From Candidatus Didemnitutus sp. (lineage in GTDB: Bacteria > Verrucomicrobiota > Verrucomicrobiia > Opitutales > Opitutaceae): 64,000 nucleotides of DNA. Numbering within the stretch: the first letter of the stretch is position 1; each line of letters opens with the position of its first letter. Under the pieces are notes generated by a model, which saw only the letters and a program-made list of their open reading frames with translations, did not search any database and was not told the DNA's origin. Made by a program: the position numbers and the translations under genes. The stretch is from assembly GCA_017991595.1 (NCBI GenBank), contig JAGOQJ010000003.1, positions 1 through 64,000 on the forward strand. Reading direction: 5' to 3'. This document shows positions 54,042-63,024 of this stretch, one piece after another.

Positions 54042-54515
54042 ATGGCCGCCAAGCCGCACGATTCCGCCCGCTTCACCGAAATGCGCAACCCGAAGGCGCT
54101 GCGGGATTTCTTCATCCACGACAAGTTCGAGGCGGGGGTGAAGCTGGTGGGCACCGAGGTGAAATCGATCCGTGCCGGCAAGGCTCAGATCACGGACGCA
54201 TTCTGCCGGTTGGAAAAAGGCGAGGTGTGGCTCTACGGCGCCTACATCGAGGAATACTCGCACGGCGGGCTCTCGCAGCACGCGCCCCGGCGTCCGCGCA
54301 AGCTCCTGCTCAAGGCGAACGAGATCCGGAAGCTCCAGCAGGCCGTCGACACCGGCGGCCGGGTGCTCGTGGCGCTGCGCCTGTATTTCAAGGCGGCGTT
54401 GGTGAAGGTCGAGATCGCGACGGCGAGCGGCAAGAAGCAGTTCGACAAGCGCGAGGACATGAAAAAACGCGAGCAAAACCTCGAAGCCCGCCGCGCCCTC
54501 AAATTTCGCCGATGA
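54042..54515 (+). CDS. smpB: SsrA-binding protein SmpB
   Basis: A 157-residue protein that loads tmRNA on stalled ribosomes for trans-translation. NPKALRDFFIHDKFEAGVKLVGTEVKSIRAGKA, the APRRPRKLLL stretch and KKQFDKREDMKKRE are diagnostic. ATG 54042 fits the usual start. The stop overlaps the thrB ATG by 4 nt. No ssrA gene is seen nearby. Confidence 0.94.
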   Translation: MAAKPHDSARFTEMRNPKALRDFFIHDKFEAGVKLVGTEVKSIRAGKAQITDAFCRLEKGEVWLYGAYIEEYSHGGLSQHAPRRPRKLLLKANEIRKLQQAVDTGGRVLVALRLYFKAALVKVEIATASGKKQFDKREDMKKREQNLEARRALKFRR

Positions 54516-55447
54516 AGCCCAAGCCATCCCTGCGTCTCCCCCGATCAGTCACGGTGCGTGTCCCTGGCAGCACCTCGAATTGCGGTGCGGGGTTCGACAC
54601 GCTCGGCATGGCCGTGAACCTCTACAACGACGTCACGGTGCGGCGCGCCCGGCAGCCGGGAGCCCGGCCCGCCACCGCGGCCGCTGCGGCGGGCACGGCG
54701 ATGGCGGCGGAGGCGGCGGCGGAATTTTTCCGGCGCACGGGCGTGGCGCCTTTTGGTTTCGTGTTCCGCATCGCGGGCGATGTGCCAATGTCGCGCGGAC
54801 TCGGCTCCAGCGTGACGCTGCGTGCTGGCATCGTGGCGGCGCTCAACGAACTCAGCGGCGCGCGCCTCGATAAATCCGCCTTGGCGGCGATCGTCACCGC
54901 GCTCGAAGGCCATCCCGACAACGCCACGCCGGCCGTGCTCGGCGGATTCTGCGTGGGGCGCTGCGATCCCGCGACCGGCGAACTGGCCGGAGTGGTGCGG
55001 CAGCCGTTGGGGCGCGAACTGGTTTTCGTGGTCGCCTCGCCGGCCCAGCAGTTGGAGACGAAGAAATCCCGCGGCATCCTGCCGAAGCGGCTGCCTTACT
55101 TCGACGCGGTGCGGAGCATCAACAGCGCGAGCTACGTCGTGGCGGCTTTCCTCACGGGCGAATACGACCGCCTGCGTCACGCGGTGTCGGATTTCATGCA
55201 CGAGCCCTACCGGTTGCCCCGCATCCCGGGCGCGCGCGCGGCGATCTCCGCCGGCGTGGAAGCCGGTGCGCTAACCGGCTGGCTCAGCGGCAGCGGTTCG
55301 AGTGTGATGTGCGTCGCGCGGCCGGCGCGCGCGCGTGATGTCGGACGGGCGATGGCGGCGGCCTTCGGCACCGCTCAAGTGAAAGCGCGGGTCTATCTGC
55401 TGCGCGCCGACAACCACGGGCTCAAGGTCATCGCTCGCCGCTATTGA
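54512..55447 (+). CDS. thrB: Homoserine kinase
   Basis: A 311-residue GHMP kinase that phosphorylates homoserine in threonine synthesis. VRVPGSTSNCGAGFDTLGMAVN opens the enzyme, the ATP loop is PMSRGLGSSVTLRAG, and GHPDNATPAVLGG plus SGSGSSVMCVA complete the motifs. It overlaps smpB (ATGA), an unusual coupling of a biosynthetic gene to ribosome rescue. No other threonine gene is in the window. Confidence 0.9.
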   Translation: MKPKPSLRLPRSVTVRVPGSTSNCGAGFDTLGMAVNLYNDVTVRRARQPGARPATAAAAAGTAMAAEAAAEFFRRTGVAPFGFVFRIAGDVPMSRGLGSSVTLRAGIVAALNELSGARLDKSALAAIVTALEGHPDNATPAVLGGFCVGRCDPATGELAGVVRQPLGRELVFVVASPAQQLETKKSRGILPKRLPYFDAVRSINSASYVVAAFLTGEYDRLRHAVSDFMHEPYRLPRIPGARAAISAGVEAGALTGWLSGSGSSVMCVARPARARDVGRAMAAAFGTAQVKARVYLLRADNHGLKVIARRY

Positions 55448-55490
55448 GTGCGGCCTGTTCTCGCGGCGGGCGCGGACACGGACCGGCGTT

Positions 55491-55949
55491 TCAGCGGCTG
55501 AAAGGGAAGGGCGGGCGCGAGCCGGTCCAGTAGCGCGAAATCTCCTCGGCCAGCACCGTCCACTTGAAGGGCTTGCGGACGACCGCGCGCAGGCAGGAGA
55601 GCCGGGCCGCGGGTCCGGAGGTAAGTTCGATTTCGTGCGCGGTGATCATCACGGCCGGGAGCCCGGGACGGAGTTTCTCCACCTCCTGCAGGAATTCCAG
55701 ACCGTCGAGGCCGGGCATATGATAATCGGTGACGATCAGACCGATGTTCAGACCCGGCAGGGCGCTCAGCGCCTCGCGTGAGCGGGTGAAACTGTGGACG
55801 GGGCAGGCCAGTTGCTCGCCCAAGAGTTGCTGCAGGAGATCGAGGTAGGCGGCCTCGTCATCGACGAGCATCACCCCGAGTTCGCGGCTGATGACGGACG
55901 CGCCTTGCGGGGTCGTCGAGGGCGCGGCAGAGGTCGTCGAGGGATGCAT
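55491..55949 (-). CDS. Stand-alone response regulator receiver protein
   Basis: A 152-residue CheY-like receiver. VMLVDDEAAYLDLL holds the acidic pair, LIVTDYHMPGLDGLEFL the phosphorylated Asp, VMITAHE the switch residue and VVRKPFKW the conserved Lys. A Ser/Thr/Pro-rich N-terminal tail of about 25 residues precedes it. No output domain and no adjacent kinase; the lone histidine kinase at 41785 is 12 kb away. Confidence 0.85.
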   Translation of the reverse strand: MHPSTTSAAPSTTPQGASVISRELGVMLVDDEAAYLDLLQQLLGEQLACPVHSFTRSREALSALPGLNIGLIVTDYHMPGLDGLEFLQEVEKLRPGLPAVMITAHEIELTSGPAARLSCLRAVVRKPFKWTVLAEEISRYWTGSRPPFPFSR

Positions 55950-56048
55950 GGAATCGCGTCTTCTTCGGGCGGGCCCACGCCTGAAGGGGTGCAGTATGGG
56001 ATGGAATATCGGTCGCAGGGTGGCCAGCTTAAATCCTGTCGTCCCGCC

Positions 56049-56516
56049 ATGCTGCACCTCGTCCTCTACCAACCGCGCATCGCTCCCAACACGGGCAATA
56101 TCGGCCGCATGTGCGCGGTGACGAAATCCCGCCTCCATCTGATTCATCCGCTGGGGTTTGAGATCACCGACCGGCACTTGCGGCGGGCGGGGATGGATTA
56201 CTGGTATTCGCTCGATGTGCACCAGCACGAGAACTGGGAGGCCTTCAAGGCGAGCCCGGCGGCCCCGCGCCGGCTGTGGCTGTTCACCACTCACGGCGCG
56301 CGCAGTTTCTGGGACGTCTGCTACGAGGACGGCGACGGCTTGGTGATGGGCAACGAGGAGGCGGGCGTGCCGGAGCACATCCATGCCGAGTTCGGCTCCG
56401 AGCGGCGGATCAAGATCCCGCACGCGAACGGTGCGTTGCGCTCGCTCAATCTCTCCACCGCGGCCGGCATCGCCTGCTACGAGGCGCTGCGCCAGATCGG
56501 GTTGCCCGCCAGCTGA
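56049..56516 (+). CDS. trmL: tRNA (cytidine/uridine-34-2'-O)-methyltransferase TrmL
   Basis: A 155-residue SPOUT methyltransferase that methylates the wobble ribose of tRNA-Leu. LHLVLYQPRIAPNTGNIGRMCAVTK, HPLGFEITDRHLRRAGMDYW, GNEEAGVPE and LRSLNLSTAAGIACYEALRQ are the family signatures. It is divergent from the receiver gene and convergent with oppF. Confidence 0.93.
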   Translation: MLHLVLYQPRIAPNTGNIGRMCAVTKSRLHLIHPLGFEITDRHLRRAGMDYWYSLDVHQHENWEAFKASPAAPRRLWLFTTHGARSFWDVCYEDGDGLVMGNEEAGVPEHIHAEFGSERRIKIPHANGALRSLNLSTAAGIACYEALRQIGLPAS

Positions 56517-56546
56517 GCGGAGCGCGGCCGCGCGCGGCGCCGCTCA
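56514..56546. other. Hairpin spanning the trmL and oppF stop codons
   Basis: TGAGCGG at 56514-56520 pairs with CCGCTCA at 56540-56546, and an inner GCGCGG/CCGCGC palindrome lies between. Both convergent stop codons are part of the same stem. There is no T-run, so it is at best a bidirectional mRNA end signal. Confidence 0.45.
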
Positions 56547-57521
56547 AATCTCATCCAGCCGCACGCAGGCGGCCTCATGCCCCGGACCAGTCGCGCGCAA
56601 AGCGGGAGTCGCGGTGCGGCAACGTTCCTGCGCGTGCGCGCAACGTGGATGAAAAGGACAGCCGCTGGGCGGATTCATCGGCGAAGGCGGATCGCCGGCG
56701 AGCACGATGCGCGGTCGCCCCGCGTCGGCCTGAATCGTGGGAATCGCGCTGATGAGAGCGCGCGTGTAGGGATGGCGAGGACGCTCAATGACGTCCTCGG
56801 CCCGGCCGAGCTCCACGATCTTGCCGAGATACATCACGGCGACGCGGTCGGAGATGTGTTTCACGACCGACAGGTCGTGGGCGATGAAGAGCAGCGCGAG
56901 GTCCATCCGGCGCACGAGGCCGGCGAGCAGATTGAGGATCTGCGCCTGGATCGAGACGTCCAGGGCCGACACCGGCTCGTCCGCGATGAGCAACTTCGGC
57001 TCCAGCGCGAGCGCGCGGGCGATGGCGATGCGCTGACGCTGGCCGCCGGAGAACTCGTGCGGATATTTCCGGACAAAGCGCGGAGCGAGCCCGACCAACT
57101 CCATCAAGTGCGCGACTCGCGCCGGGATCTCTGCCGCCGGGTAGATGCCGTGCACCTGCAGGGGCTCCGCGAGCGTGGCGTAAATCGTCAGGCGGGGATT
57201 CAGCGACGCGAACGGATCCTGGAAAACCATCTGCATGTCGCGCCGCGCCGCGAGCAACTCCGCCGGCGTGCACCGGGTGAGATCGCGCCCGGCCAACGTG
57301 ACGGTGCCGGAGGTCGCGGGCAGCAGCTGCATGATGGTGCGGGCGAGCGTGGATTTGCCGCAGCCGGATTCGCCGACGAGCCCGAGCACTTCGCCGCGGT
57401 GCAGCGTGAGCGAGACGCCGTCGACCGCCTTCACCGTGCCGACCTGGCGGCGCACGACAAAACCCGACTCCACCGGGAAGTGGGTCTGAACGTCCTGCAA
57501 CTGGAGGATCGGTGCGGACAT
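56544..57521 (-). CDS. oppF: Oligopeptide/dipeptide ABC transporter ATPase (OppF/DppF type)
   Basis: A 325-residue ABC ATPase. Walker A GESGCGKST, signature FSGGQRQRIAIARAL, Walker B LLIADEPVSALD and the C-terminal oligopeptide extension with GCPFHPRCAHAQERC are clear. It starts 3 nt after oppD. No permease or binding-protein gene is in the window, so the membrane part must be encoded elsewhere. Confidence 0.92.
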   Translation of the reverse strand: MSAPILQLQDVQTHFPVESGFVVRRQVGTVKAVDGVSLTLHRGEVLGLVGESGCGKSTLARTIMQLLPATSGTVTLAGRDLTRCTPAELLAARRDMQMVFQDPFASLNPRLTIYATLAEPLQVHGIYPAAEIPARVAHLMELVGLAPRFVRKYPHEFSGGQRQRIAIARALALEPKLLIADEPVSALDVSIQAQILNLLAGLVRRMDLALLFIAHDLSVVKHISDRVAVMYLGKIVELGRAEDVIERPRHPYTRALISAIPTIQADAGRPRIVLAGDPPSPMNPPSGCPFHPRCAHAQERCRTATPALRATGPGHEAACVRLDEI

Positions 57522-57524
57522 CGT

Positions 57525-58499
57525 TCAGATTTCGCCGCGCTGCACGCGCAAGCAGGCGGATTCGTGGTGCGCGGACACGGCGCGCAACACCGTGGGTTCG
57601 CGATGGCAGGAATCGATGGCCGCGTCGCAGCGCGGGGCGAAAGGGCAACCGGCGAGCGGCTTCGAAAGATCCGGTGGCAAGCCCGGGATGGTGTAGAGCG
57701 TCTCGCCCTTCGGTTGCAGGGCAGGAATCGAGCGCTGGAGCGCGCGGGTGTAGGGATGGCGCGGCTGCGCGAAGAGTGGGCGCGTCGGCGCACGCTCGAC
57801 GATGCGCCCGGCATACATCACCTGCACGCGGTCGCAAAGGCCGGAGACCACGGCGAGGTCGTGCGTGATGAAGATCACCGCCATGCCGGACTCCCGCTGC
57901 AGCCGCTGGATCAACTCGAGGATCTGCGCCTGCACGGTCACGTCGAGCGCGGTGGTCGGCTCGTCGGCGATGAGCAGCTCGGGTTTGGTGATCAACGCCA
58001 TTGCGATCATCACGCGCTGGCGCATGCCACCGGAAAATTCGTGCGGGTATTGGCGCAGCCGGCGTTCGGGTTCGCCGATGCCGACGGCGGCCAACATCTC
58101 CACGCCGCGCGCGAGCGCCTCGCGCCGGCTGATGGATTCGTGGATCAGCAGGGGCTCGATGAGCTGGTCGCCGATTCGCAGGTAGGGATTCAGCGAGGTC
58201 ATCGGGTCCTGGAAGATCATCGCGAGGCGCTTGCCGCGGATGGCGCGCGCCTCGGCCGGCGTGCAGTTCAGCAAATCGGTGCCGTCAAACAGTGCCCGTC
58301 CGCCCTCGATGCGTCCGGGAGGCTGCGGCACCAGCCCCATCAGCGAGTAACAAGTGACGGATTTGCCCGAGCCGGATTCACCCACGAGACCGAGCGTCTC
58401 GCCGCGCTCGATCGCAAAGCTCACGCCGTCCACCGCGCGGGTGACGCCGCTGCGGGTGTGGAAGGAGGTGCGGAGATCCTCGACTTGGAGCAGGGGCAC
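57525..58499 (-). CDS. oppD: Oligopeptide/dipeptide ABC transporter ATPase (OppD/DppD type)
   Basis: A 324-residue ABC ATPase paired with OppF. Walker [10 protein letters not shown], signature [15 protein letters not shown], Walker [13 protein letters not shown] and the Cys-rich C-terminal [15 protein letters not shown] are present. It follows the glycosyltransferase stop by only 5 nt, so it is probably carried on the same long transcript as the glycan genes. Confidence 0.92.
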   Translation of the reverse strand: MPLLQVEDLRTSFHTRSGVTRAVDGVSFAIERGETLGLVGESGSGKSVTCYSLMGLVPQPPGRIEGGRALFDGTDLLNCTPAEARAIRGKRLAMIFQDPMTSLNPYLRIGDQLIEPLLIHESISRREALARGVEMLAAVGIGEPERRLRQYPHEFSGGMRQRVMIAMALITKPELLIADEPTTALDVTVQAQILELIQRLQRESGMAVIFITHDLAVVSGLCDRVQVMYAGRIVERAPTRPLFAQPRHPYTRALQRSIPALQPKGETLYTIPGLPPDLSKPLAGCPFAPRCDAAIDSCHREPTVLRAVSAHHESACLRVQRGEI

Positions 58500-58504
58500 G
58501 GCGT

Positions 58505-59617
58505 TCAGGACAGCGGTGGAGCGGAGCGCAACAGCTCCGCGTAAAGCGACTCATGCCGCGCGATCATCCGCGCAACGGAAAAATTCCGCGGCACCTCGGT
58601 GCGGCCGCGCTGCACGATGGCTTCCACCTCCGGACCGCCGGTGAGCACGCGGCGCAGCGTGTCGGCGAGCGCCGCGGCGTCGTGGGTGGGGAAGAGCCAG
58701 CCGTTCTGGCCGTGGGCGATGATGTCGGGCACGCCGGGCGCATCGCTGCCGATGGCGGCGCAGCCGGCGCTCATGTAATCGATCAGCACCAGCGGCAGGC
58801 CCTCGTAATGGGTGGAAAGGACCGCGGCGCGGCAGCGGTGGTAGATCTCGGCAGCGTTGGTCACGCGGCCGGGGAAATCGACGCGATCCGCCAGCCCGAG
58901 CTGGCGCGCGAGTTTTTCGCAGGCGGTGCGGTGGGATTGCTTGCCGTCGCCGCCGAGAATGAGACGGCCGGTCCAGCCGGTGTCGGCGAGCCTCCGCGCG
59001 GCGCGGATGAGCGTGGGCTGGTCCTTCTGCCGGGCAAAGCGCGCCACCATCACGATGTCCTGCCCGCGCGCGGCGAAGGGCGGGGCGCCGGCCGCGTAGC
59101 GCGAGGGATCGGAGCCGTTGTGGATGATTTCCACGCGCGGACCGGTCACGCGCAGGCGGCGGATGTGGTCGGCGACGCCCTGGGAGACGCAGATCGTCGC
59201 ACTGGTGCGCGCGGCCAGCGGCCGGGCCGACCAGAGGCGCCACGGCGCATAGCGTTCGCAATTCTGCTCGATGTGCACCACGACCGGCACGCTGGCGGCG
59301 AAGGCGGCTTGGCGGCCCCAGATGTGCTCGCTAAAACCGTGCGCCGCGAACACGTGCGGCCGGAAGTGCGCGATGAGTTCGCCGAGTTGGCGGCGGGTCG
59401 TCCACTTCGGCCAGTCGGCGACCCAGGCGGTGCGGAGGCCGGTGGCGTCGATCTGCTGCTGCATGGAGCGGGGCAGTTCGACTTTTTTGCGGCGCAGCAC
59501 GAGGAGAGGCTCGAAGTTGCCCGTGCCGAGGTGTCCGCAGGCGAGGTCGAGCGCGACCTTGGTGGCGCCGGAGCCGCCGCCGGTGACGAAGTGGAGGATG
59601 CGCGGACGTTCGTTCAT
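58505..59617 (-). CDS. Glycosyltransferase family 4 protein
   Basis: A 370-residue GT-B enzyme. ILHFVTGGGSGATKVALDLA begins the acceptor domain. VARFARQKDQPTLIRAARRL, LILGGDGKQ and STHYEGLPLVLIDYMSAGCAAIGSD form the donor-sugar region. It overlaps the heptosyltransferase upstream by 4 nt. It probably adds a sugar to the lipopolysaccharide core or O-chain. Confidence 0.87.
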   Translation of the reverse strand: MNERPRILHFVTGGGSGATKVALDLACGHLGTGNFEPLLVLRRKKVELPRSMQQQIDATGLRTAWVADWPKWTTRRQLGELIAHFRPHVFAAHGFSEHIWGRQAAFAASVPVVVHIEQNCERYAPWRLWSARPLAARTSATICVSQGVADHIRRLRVTGPRVEIIHNGSDPSRYAAGAPPFAARGQDIVMVARFARQKDQPTLIRAARRLADTGWTGRLILGGDGKQSHRTACEKLARQLGLADRVDFPGRVTNAAEIYHRCRAAVLSTHYEGLPLVLIDYMSAGCAAIGSDAPGVPDIIAHGQNGWLFPTHDAAALADTLRRVLTGGPEVEAIVQRGRTEVPRNFSVARMIARHESLYAELLRSAPPLS

Positions 59618-60639
59618 GCGGCGGGCAGGTGGCGGTCGATGGCGTTCCTGACTTCGGCGAACGTCAAGCGCAGCAGCGGCCGCGGTCCGCTCAGATCCGC
59701 GGGGCGCACGATGGTGTGCGCGGTGTCCCACGGGTGCCAGCGGGCCGGGTCGAGCGGGCCGAAGAGCGCCACCACGGGCACGTGGAAGGAGGCGGCGATG
59801 TGCAACAGGCCGGTGTCGATGCCGAGCGCGAGGTCCATGCGGCGGAGGAGCGAGTTCACGTCGCGGATGGGCAACTCCCTGCTCCAGTCGTGGCAGTGTG
59901 CGCGGGCCTCCACGGGCAGGGCGGCGAGGATCTCGTCGTAGTAAGCGCGGTTGCCGGGCGAATCGCAGAAATGAATCGCGCAGTTGCGCTCCGCGATCAG
60001 CCAGCCGAGCACTTCGGCGAAGCCTTCGGGCGACCAGTCCTTCAGTGGGAAAACGGATTTGGCGCAGACGAAGACGCGCCGCCGACCGTCGGGCGCGAGC
60101 GCGGCGTCGACGCGCGCATCGACGACGGGGTCGGACCAGTTCTCGTTGTGCGTGTCGAGGATCGGGATGCCGTCTGCGCGGAGCACGTCGAGGAAGCACT
60201 CGACCTCGTGCTTGTCGGGGTAAGGCGTGCTGCGCTGGAGCAGGAAGCCGCGGCCCTGCGTGGCGAAGCCGACGCGGTGCGGGATGCCCGCCAACAGCGG
60301 CAGCACGGCGCTGGAGAACGAGCGGCGCAGGATGTAGACGCGGTCGTAGCGGCGCGCCCGGAGCAGGCGCGCGCATTGCCAGAGCGAAGTCGGGTGGGGC
60401 GACGGACGCTTCTTCGATTTCGGCGCAAAGTAGATCACCTCGTCCTTGTAAGGACAGCGCAGCAGCGTGTCGCCGGAGACAGGCTCGGCGAGCACATCGA
60501 TCTTCGCATGCGGGAAGGCGCGGCGCAGGTTGCGGAGGGCGGGAATTGCCAGCACGGTGTCGCCGATGAAGCGGTAACGGATCACCAGCACGCGCAGCGG
60601 GCGGGGATCGGGATAGACGTTGGACGGCGTCGTGCTCAT
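59614..60639 (-). CDS. Glycosyltransferase family 9 (heptosyltransferase-like)
   Basis: A 341-residue GT9 enzyme. LRVLVIRYRFIGDTVLAIPALRNLRRAFPHAKIDVL is the family N-terminus and GIDTGLLHIAASFHVPVVALFGPLDPARWHPW the C-terminal donor motif. It probably transfers heptose or a related sugar to the lipopolysaccharide inner core. Overlaps on both sides (ATGA) tie it to the FkbM methyltransferase and the GT4 gene. Confidence 0.9.
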   Translation of the reverse strand: MSTTPSNVYPDPRPLRVLVIRYRFIGDTVLAIPALRNLRRAFPHAKIDVLAEPVSGDTLLRCPYKDEVIYFAPKSKKRPSPHPTSLWQCARLLRARRYDRVYILRRSFSSAVLPLLAGIPHRVGFATQGRGFLLQRSTPYPDKHEVECFLDVLRADGIPILDTHNENWSDPVVDARVDAALAPDGRRRVFVCAKSVFPLKDWSPEGFAEVLGWLIAERNCAIHFCDSPGNRAYYDEILAALPVEARAHCHDWSRELPIRDVNSLLRRMDLALGIDTGLLHIAASFHVPVVALFGPLDPARWHPWDTAHTIVRPADLSGPRPLLRLTFAEVRNAIDRHLPAA

Positions 60640-61421
60640 CCCGCGCGACCGATGCGGCGGAAGGCCTCCTGCGCCGCCTCATTCACATGAGTGGCGGGCC
60701 GCCAGGCGAGCAGGTCGACGTCGCCGAGCGCGGCCCAACCTTCGCGGCGGGCGATGGCCACGGCGGCGGTCTCGACGATCGTGAAGCCGGCGTCGCGCAG
60801 AATAGCGCAACAGGTGTCGTGCAGCGCCTCGGTGTGAGTCGAGAGCACGATCGTGAGTGGTGCGCCGCTCGCGAGCAGATTGGCCGCGCCGCGGAGCAGG
60901 TCGACCTCGGCGCCCTCGACATCGATCTTGAGGAAATGCGGCGCTGGCGCGACACCGGCCGCGATGAGGCCGTCGACATGGCGCACGGGCACCTTCCAGC
61001 CGGTGCCGCCGAGGTGCGAGGCGATGGAGCTGGCGCGTTGGCTTTCCTCCCAACCGAACGACATCTCGCCGTCAGCGCCGCTCATGGCATAGGGCAGCAC
61101 GGTGGCGTTGCGGGCGTCGTTCCAGCGCAGGTGCAACTCGAGCAGGTGGCGGTTGCGGGGATTGGGCTCGAAGGCGAAGACGCGTCCGGCCGCGCCGGCG
61201 CAGCCGGACTCGATCAACGCGGTGTAGCCGAGGTGCGAGCCGATGTCCCACACGACGTCGCCCGGCCGCACCAACTGCGGCAAGCAGGCGGCCTTGCCCG
61301 GCACGAAGCGGTCGCGGAAGTAATTCCGGCCCGTCGTGATGCTCCACCAACGGCCGCGGTTCGGGCCGCGGCGGATCGGGAGGCGGACGTGAAGGAAGGC
61401 GGATTTCAGCAGGCGTTTCAT
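60636..61421 (-). CDS. FkbM-family SAM-dependent methyltransferase
   Basis: A 261-residue methyltransferase. GDVVWDIGSHLGYTALIESGCAG is the SAM-binding motif I, VFAFEPNPRNRHLLELHL motif II and FLKIDVEGAEVDLLRGA the FkbM signature. Members commonly O-methylate sugars in surface glycans, which fits the operon. It overlaps the heptosyltransferase by 4 nt. Confidence 0.9.
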   Translation of the reverse strand: MKRLLKSAFLHVRLPIRRGPNRGRWWSITTGRNYFRDRFVPGKAACLPQLVRPGDVVWDIGSHLGYTALIESGCAGAAGRVFAFEPNPRNRHLLELHLRWNDARNATVLPYAMSGADGEMSFGWEESQRASSIASHLGGTGWKVPVRHVDGLIAAGVAPAPHFLKIDVEGAEVDLLRGAANLLASGAPLTIVLSTHTEALHDTCCAILRDAGFTIVETAAVAIARREGWAALGDVDLLAWRPATHVNEAAQEAFRRIGRAG

Positions 61422-61438
61422 GCGGTGGAGTGGAGTGG

Positions 61439-62353
61439 TCAGCGGGCGTAAACGTCCGGGTATTCGGGACCGCGGGCCTTGAAGCGGCGGTGCACCCAGA
61501 AATATTGCTCCGGCACTTCGCGCACGTGGGCCTCGATCAGGCGGTTCACGCGGATCGCGTCGGCGGTTGCATCGGGGCCGGGGAATTGCTCGAGTTCGGG
61601 GAAGACGCGGAGCACATAACGGCCGTCGGCCTCGCGACGGGCGAAGAACGGCACGACCGCGCAGCCGGTCATCTCGGCGATCTTGGCGGTGGCGGTGTTG
61701 GTGATGGCGGGCACGCCAAAGAAAGGGAGGATGTCGGACGATTTCGAGCGCTTGCCTTGGTCCGGGGCATACCAGATCACGTGCCCGGCGCGCAGCGCGC
61801 GCACGAGGCCGCGCAGGTCGTCGAAGTGCACGGCGATGGACATGTGACGCTCGCGCTGGCGACGCATGAGGTGGGCGACGACGGGGTTGTTGGGATCGCG
61901 GTAGAGCCCGCCCATCGCATAGGCCTCGATCATCATGCGGCCGCAGATTTCCAAGGTCGTGAAATGCGCCGTGAGCAGCAGCGCGCCGTGACCGCGCTCG
62001 AGCGCGCGTTTGAGGTGATCGAGACCTTCAACCCGGAACGGCGGCAGATCCTCCGGCTCGGCCCACCAGCCGGCCAGCGTCTCGAAGACGCCGAGCGCGA
62101 GGGATTGAAAGTGGGCGAGGGCGAGGGCGCGGCGCTCGAGGGCGGATTTCTCCGGGAAGCAGAGAGCGAGGTTGACCTCGGTAACGTGGCGCCGGATGCG
62201 CACGAAGTGGAAGATGAACCAGCCCAGTCCGCGCGCGAGGCGGCGTTTTTCCGGCCAGCTGAGTTCATGCAGCAGGCGGAACAAGCCGAGCACGGCCCAC
62301 ATCGGCCAGTGGTTCGGGGTCCAGAGTCGGGTCTGCTCGCTCGCGCGGCTCAT
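61439..62353 (-). CDS. Lipid A acyltransferase, LpxL/HtrB type
   Basis: A 304-residue inner-membrane acyltransferase that adds a secondary acyl chain to lipid A. An N-terminal hydrophobic stretch is followed by the catalytic HX4E motif in LTAHFTTLE, then YRDPNNPVV, YAPDQGKRSK and VVPFFARRE, as in LpxL/LpxM. It implies an LPS-bearing outer membrane. It overlaps the DUF4254 gene (ATGA). Confidence 0.9.
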   Translation of the reverse strand: MSRASEQTRLWTPNHWPMWAVLGLFRLLHELSWPEKRRLARGLGWFIFHFVRIRRHVTEVNLALCFPEKSALERRALALAHFQSLALGVFETLAGWWAEPEDLPPFRVEGLDHLKRALERGHGALLLTAHFTTLEICGRMMIEAYAMGGLYRDPNNPVVAHLMRRQRERHMSIAVHFDDLRGLVRALRAGHVIWYAPDQGKRSKSSDILPFFGVPAITNTATAKIAEMTGCAVVPFFARREADGRYVLRVFPELEQFPGPDATADAIRVNRLIEAHVREVPEQYFWVHRRFKARGPEYPDVYAR

Positions 62354-62946
62354 GCGCCGCTGGGTTTGGCCGCGTGGCGGTAGAGCTGCGGGTTCAGCGC
62401 CGGGTCGTTATACATCTTGAACTGGTAATAGACCGAGAACGTGCGGCGGCGCGCGACGACGTCGGCCAGCAGCTCCTCCAGCGCGGCCGTGAGGTCGGCG
62501 CGTTGCTGGCGGATGCGGGCGAGCTTCTCCGCGCATTTGCCGCGGTGCGCCTCGCTGGCGTCGGGGCGCACGGTCTCCTCGTGCATGTGGTATTCCTTCA
62601 GCGCGAGGATCGAGAGGCGGTCGACGATCATGCCGGGCGTCTCGGAGTTGCGCGGGCAGCCGTCGGCGGCGGGCTGGAGGGCGGCCACGATGGTCTTGTC
62701 CATCTCCTCGATGAAATTGTTGCGCTCCTGATTGTAGCGGTCGATGGCGCGCTTCGCGCGATAGACGGATTCGGCGCCGAGGTCGTCGCGGCGGGCGATG
62801 TCCTCCTCGTGCCAGAGCTGGAAATTGCGCAGGTGATTCTCCGTCACAAGGCGGTCGAAGCCTTCTCCCGTGGCAGCGGGGGCGAGTTCATGCCAAGTGG
62901 TGGTCAACCGGGCTTGCAGGGCGGCGATGGCGGAGGCGCGAAACAT
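62350..62946 (-). CDS. DUF4254-family protein
   Basis: A 198-residue helical protein. NHLRNFQLWHEEDIARR, YNQERNNFIEEMD, NSETPGMIVDRLSILALKEYHM and FSVYYQFKMYNDPALNP are typical of the DUF4254 family. That family occurs next to lipopolysaccharide genes in several phyla. Its role is unknown. It overlaps the acyltransferase gene by 4 nt. Confidence 0.82.
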   Translation of the reverse strand: MFRASAIAALQARLTTTWHELAPAATGEGFDRLVTENHLRNFQLWHEEDIARRDDLGAESVYRAKRAIDRYNQERNNFIEEMDKTIVAALQPAADGCPRNSETPGMIVDRLSILALKEYHMHEETVRPDASEAHRGKCAEKLARIRQQRADLTAALEELLADVVARRRTFSVYYQFKMYNDPALNPQLYRHAAKPSGA

Positions 62947-63024
62947 GGTGGAATGGCCGCGCAGTGTGGGCGCATGGCGCGCGGCATGGCAAGAGTGGCT
63001 TGGCCGGTGGCGCGGACGCTTCGC

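Noticed and set aside
54042..55447. An ssrA (tmRNA) gene near smpB
   Set aside because: No tRNA-like ends or tag frame could be found in the adjacent spacers.
56544..58499. A complete peptide transporter operon
   Set aside because: Only the two ATPases are present; upstream and downstream genes are glycosyltransferase and trmL, not permeases.
56577..58544. A 655-residue plus-strand frame over oppD-oppF
   Set aside because: Walker and signature motifs of both ATPases are on the minus strand; the plus frame has no domain.
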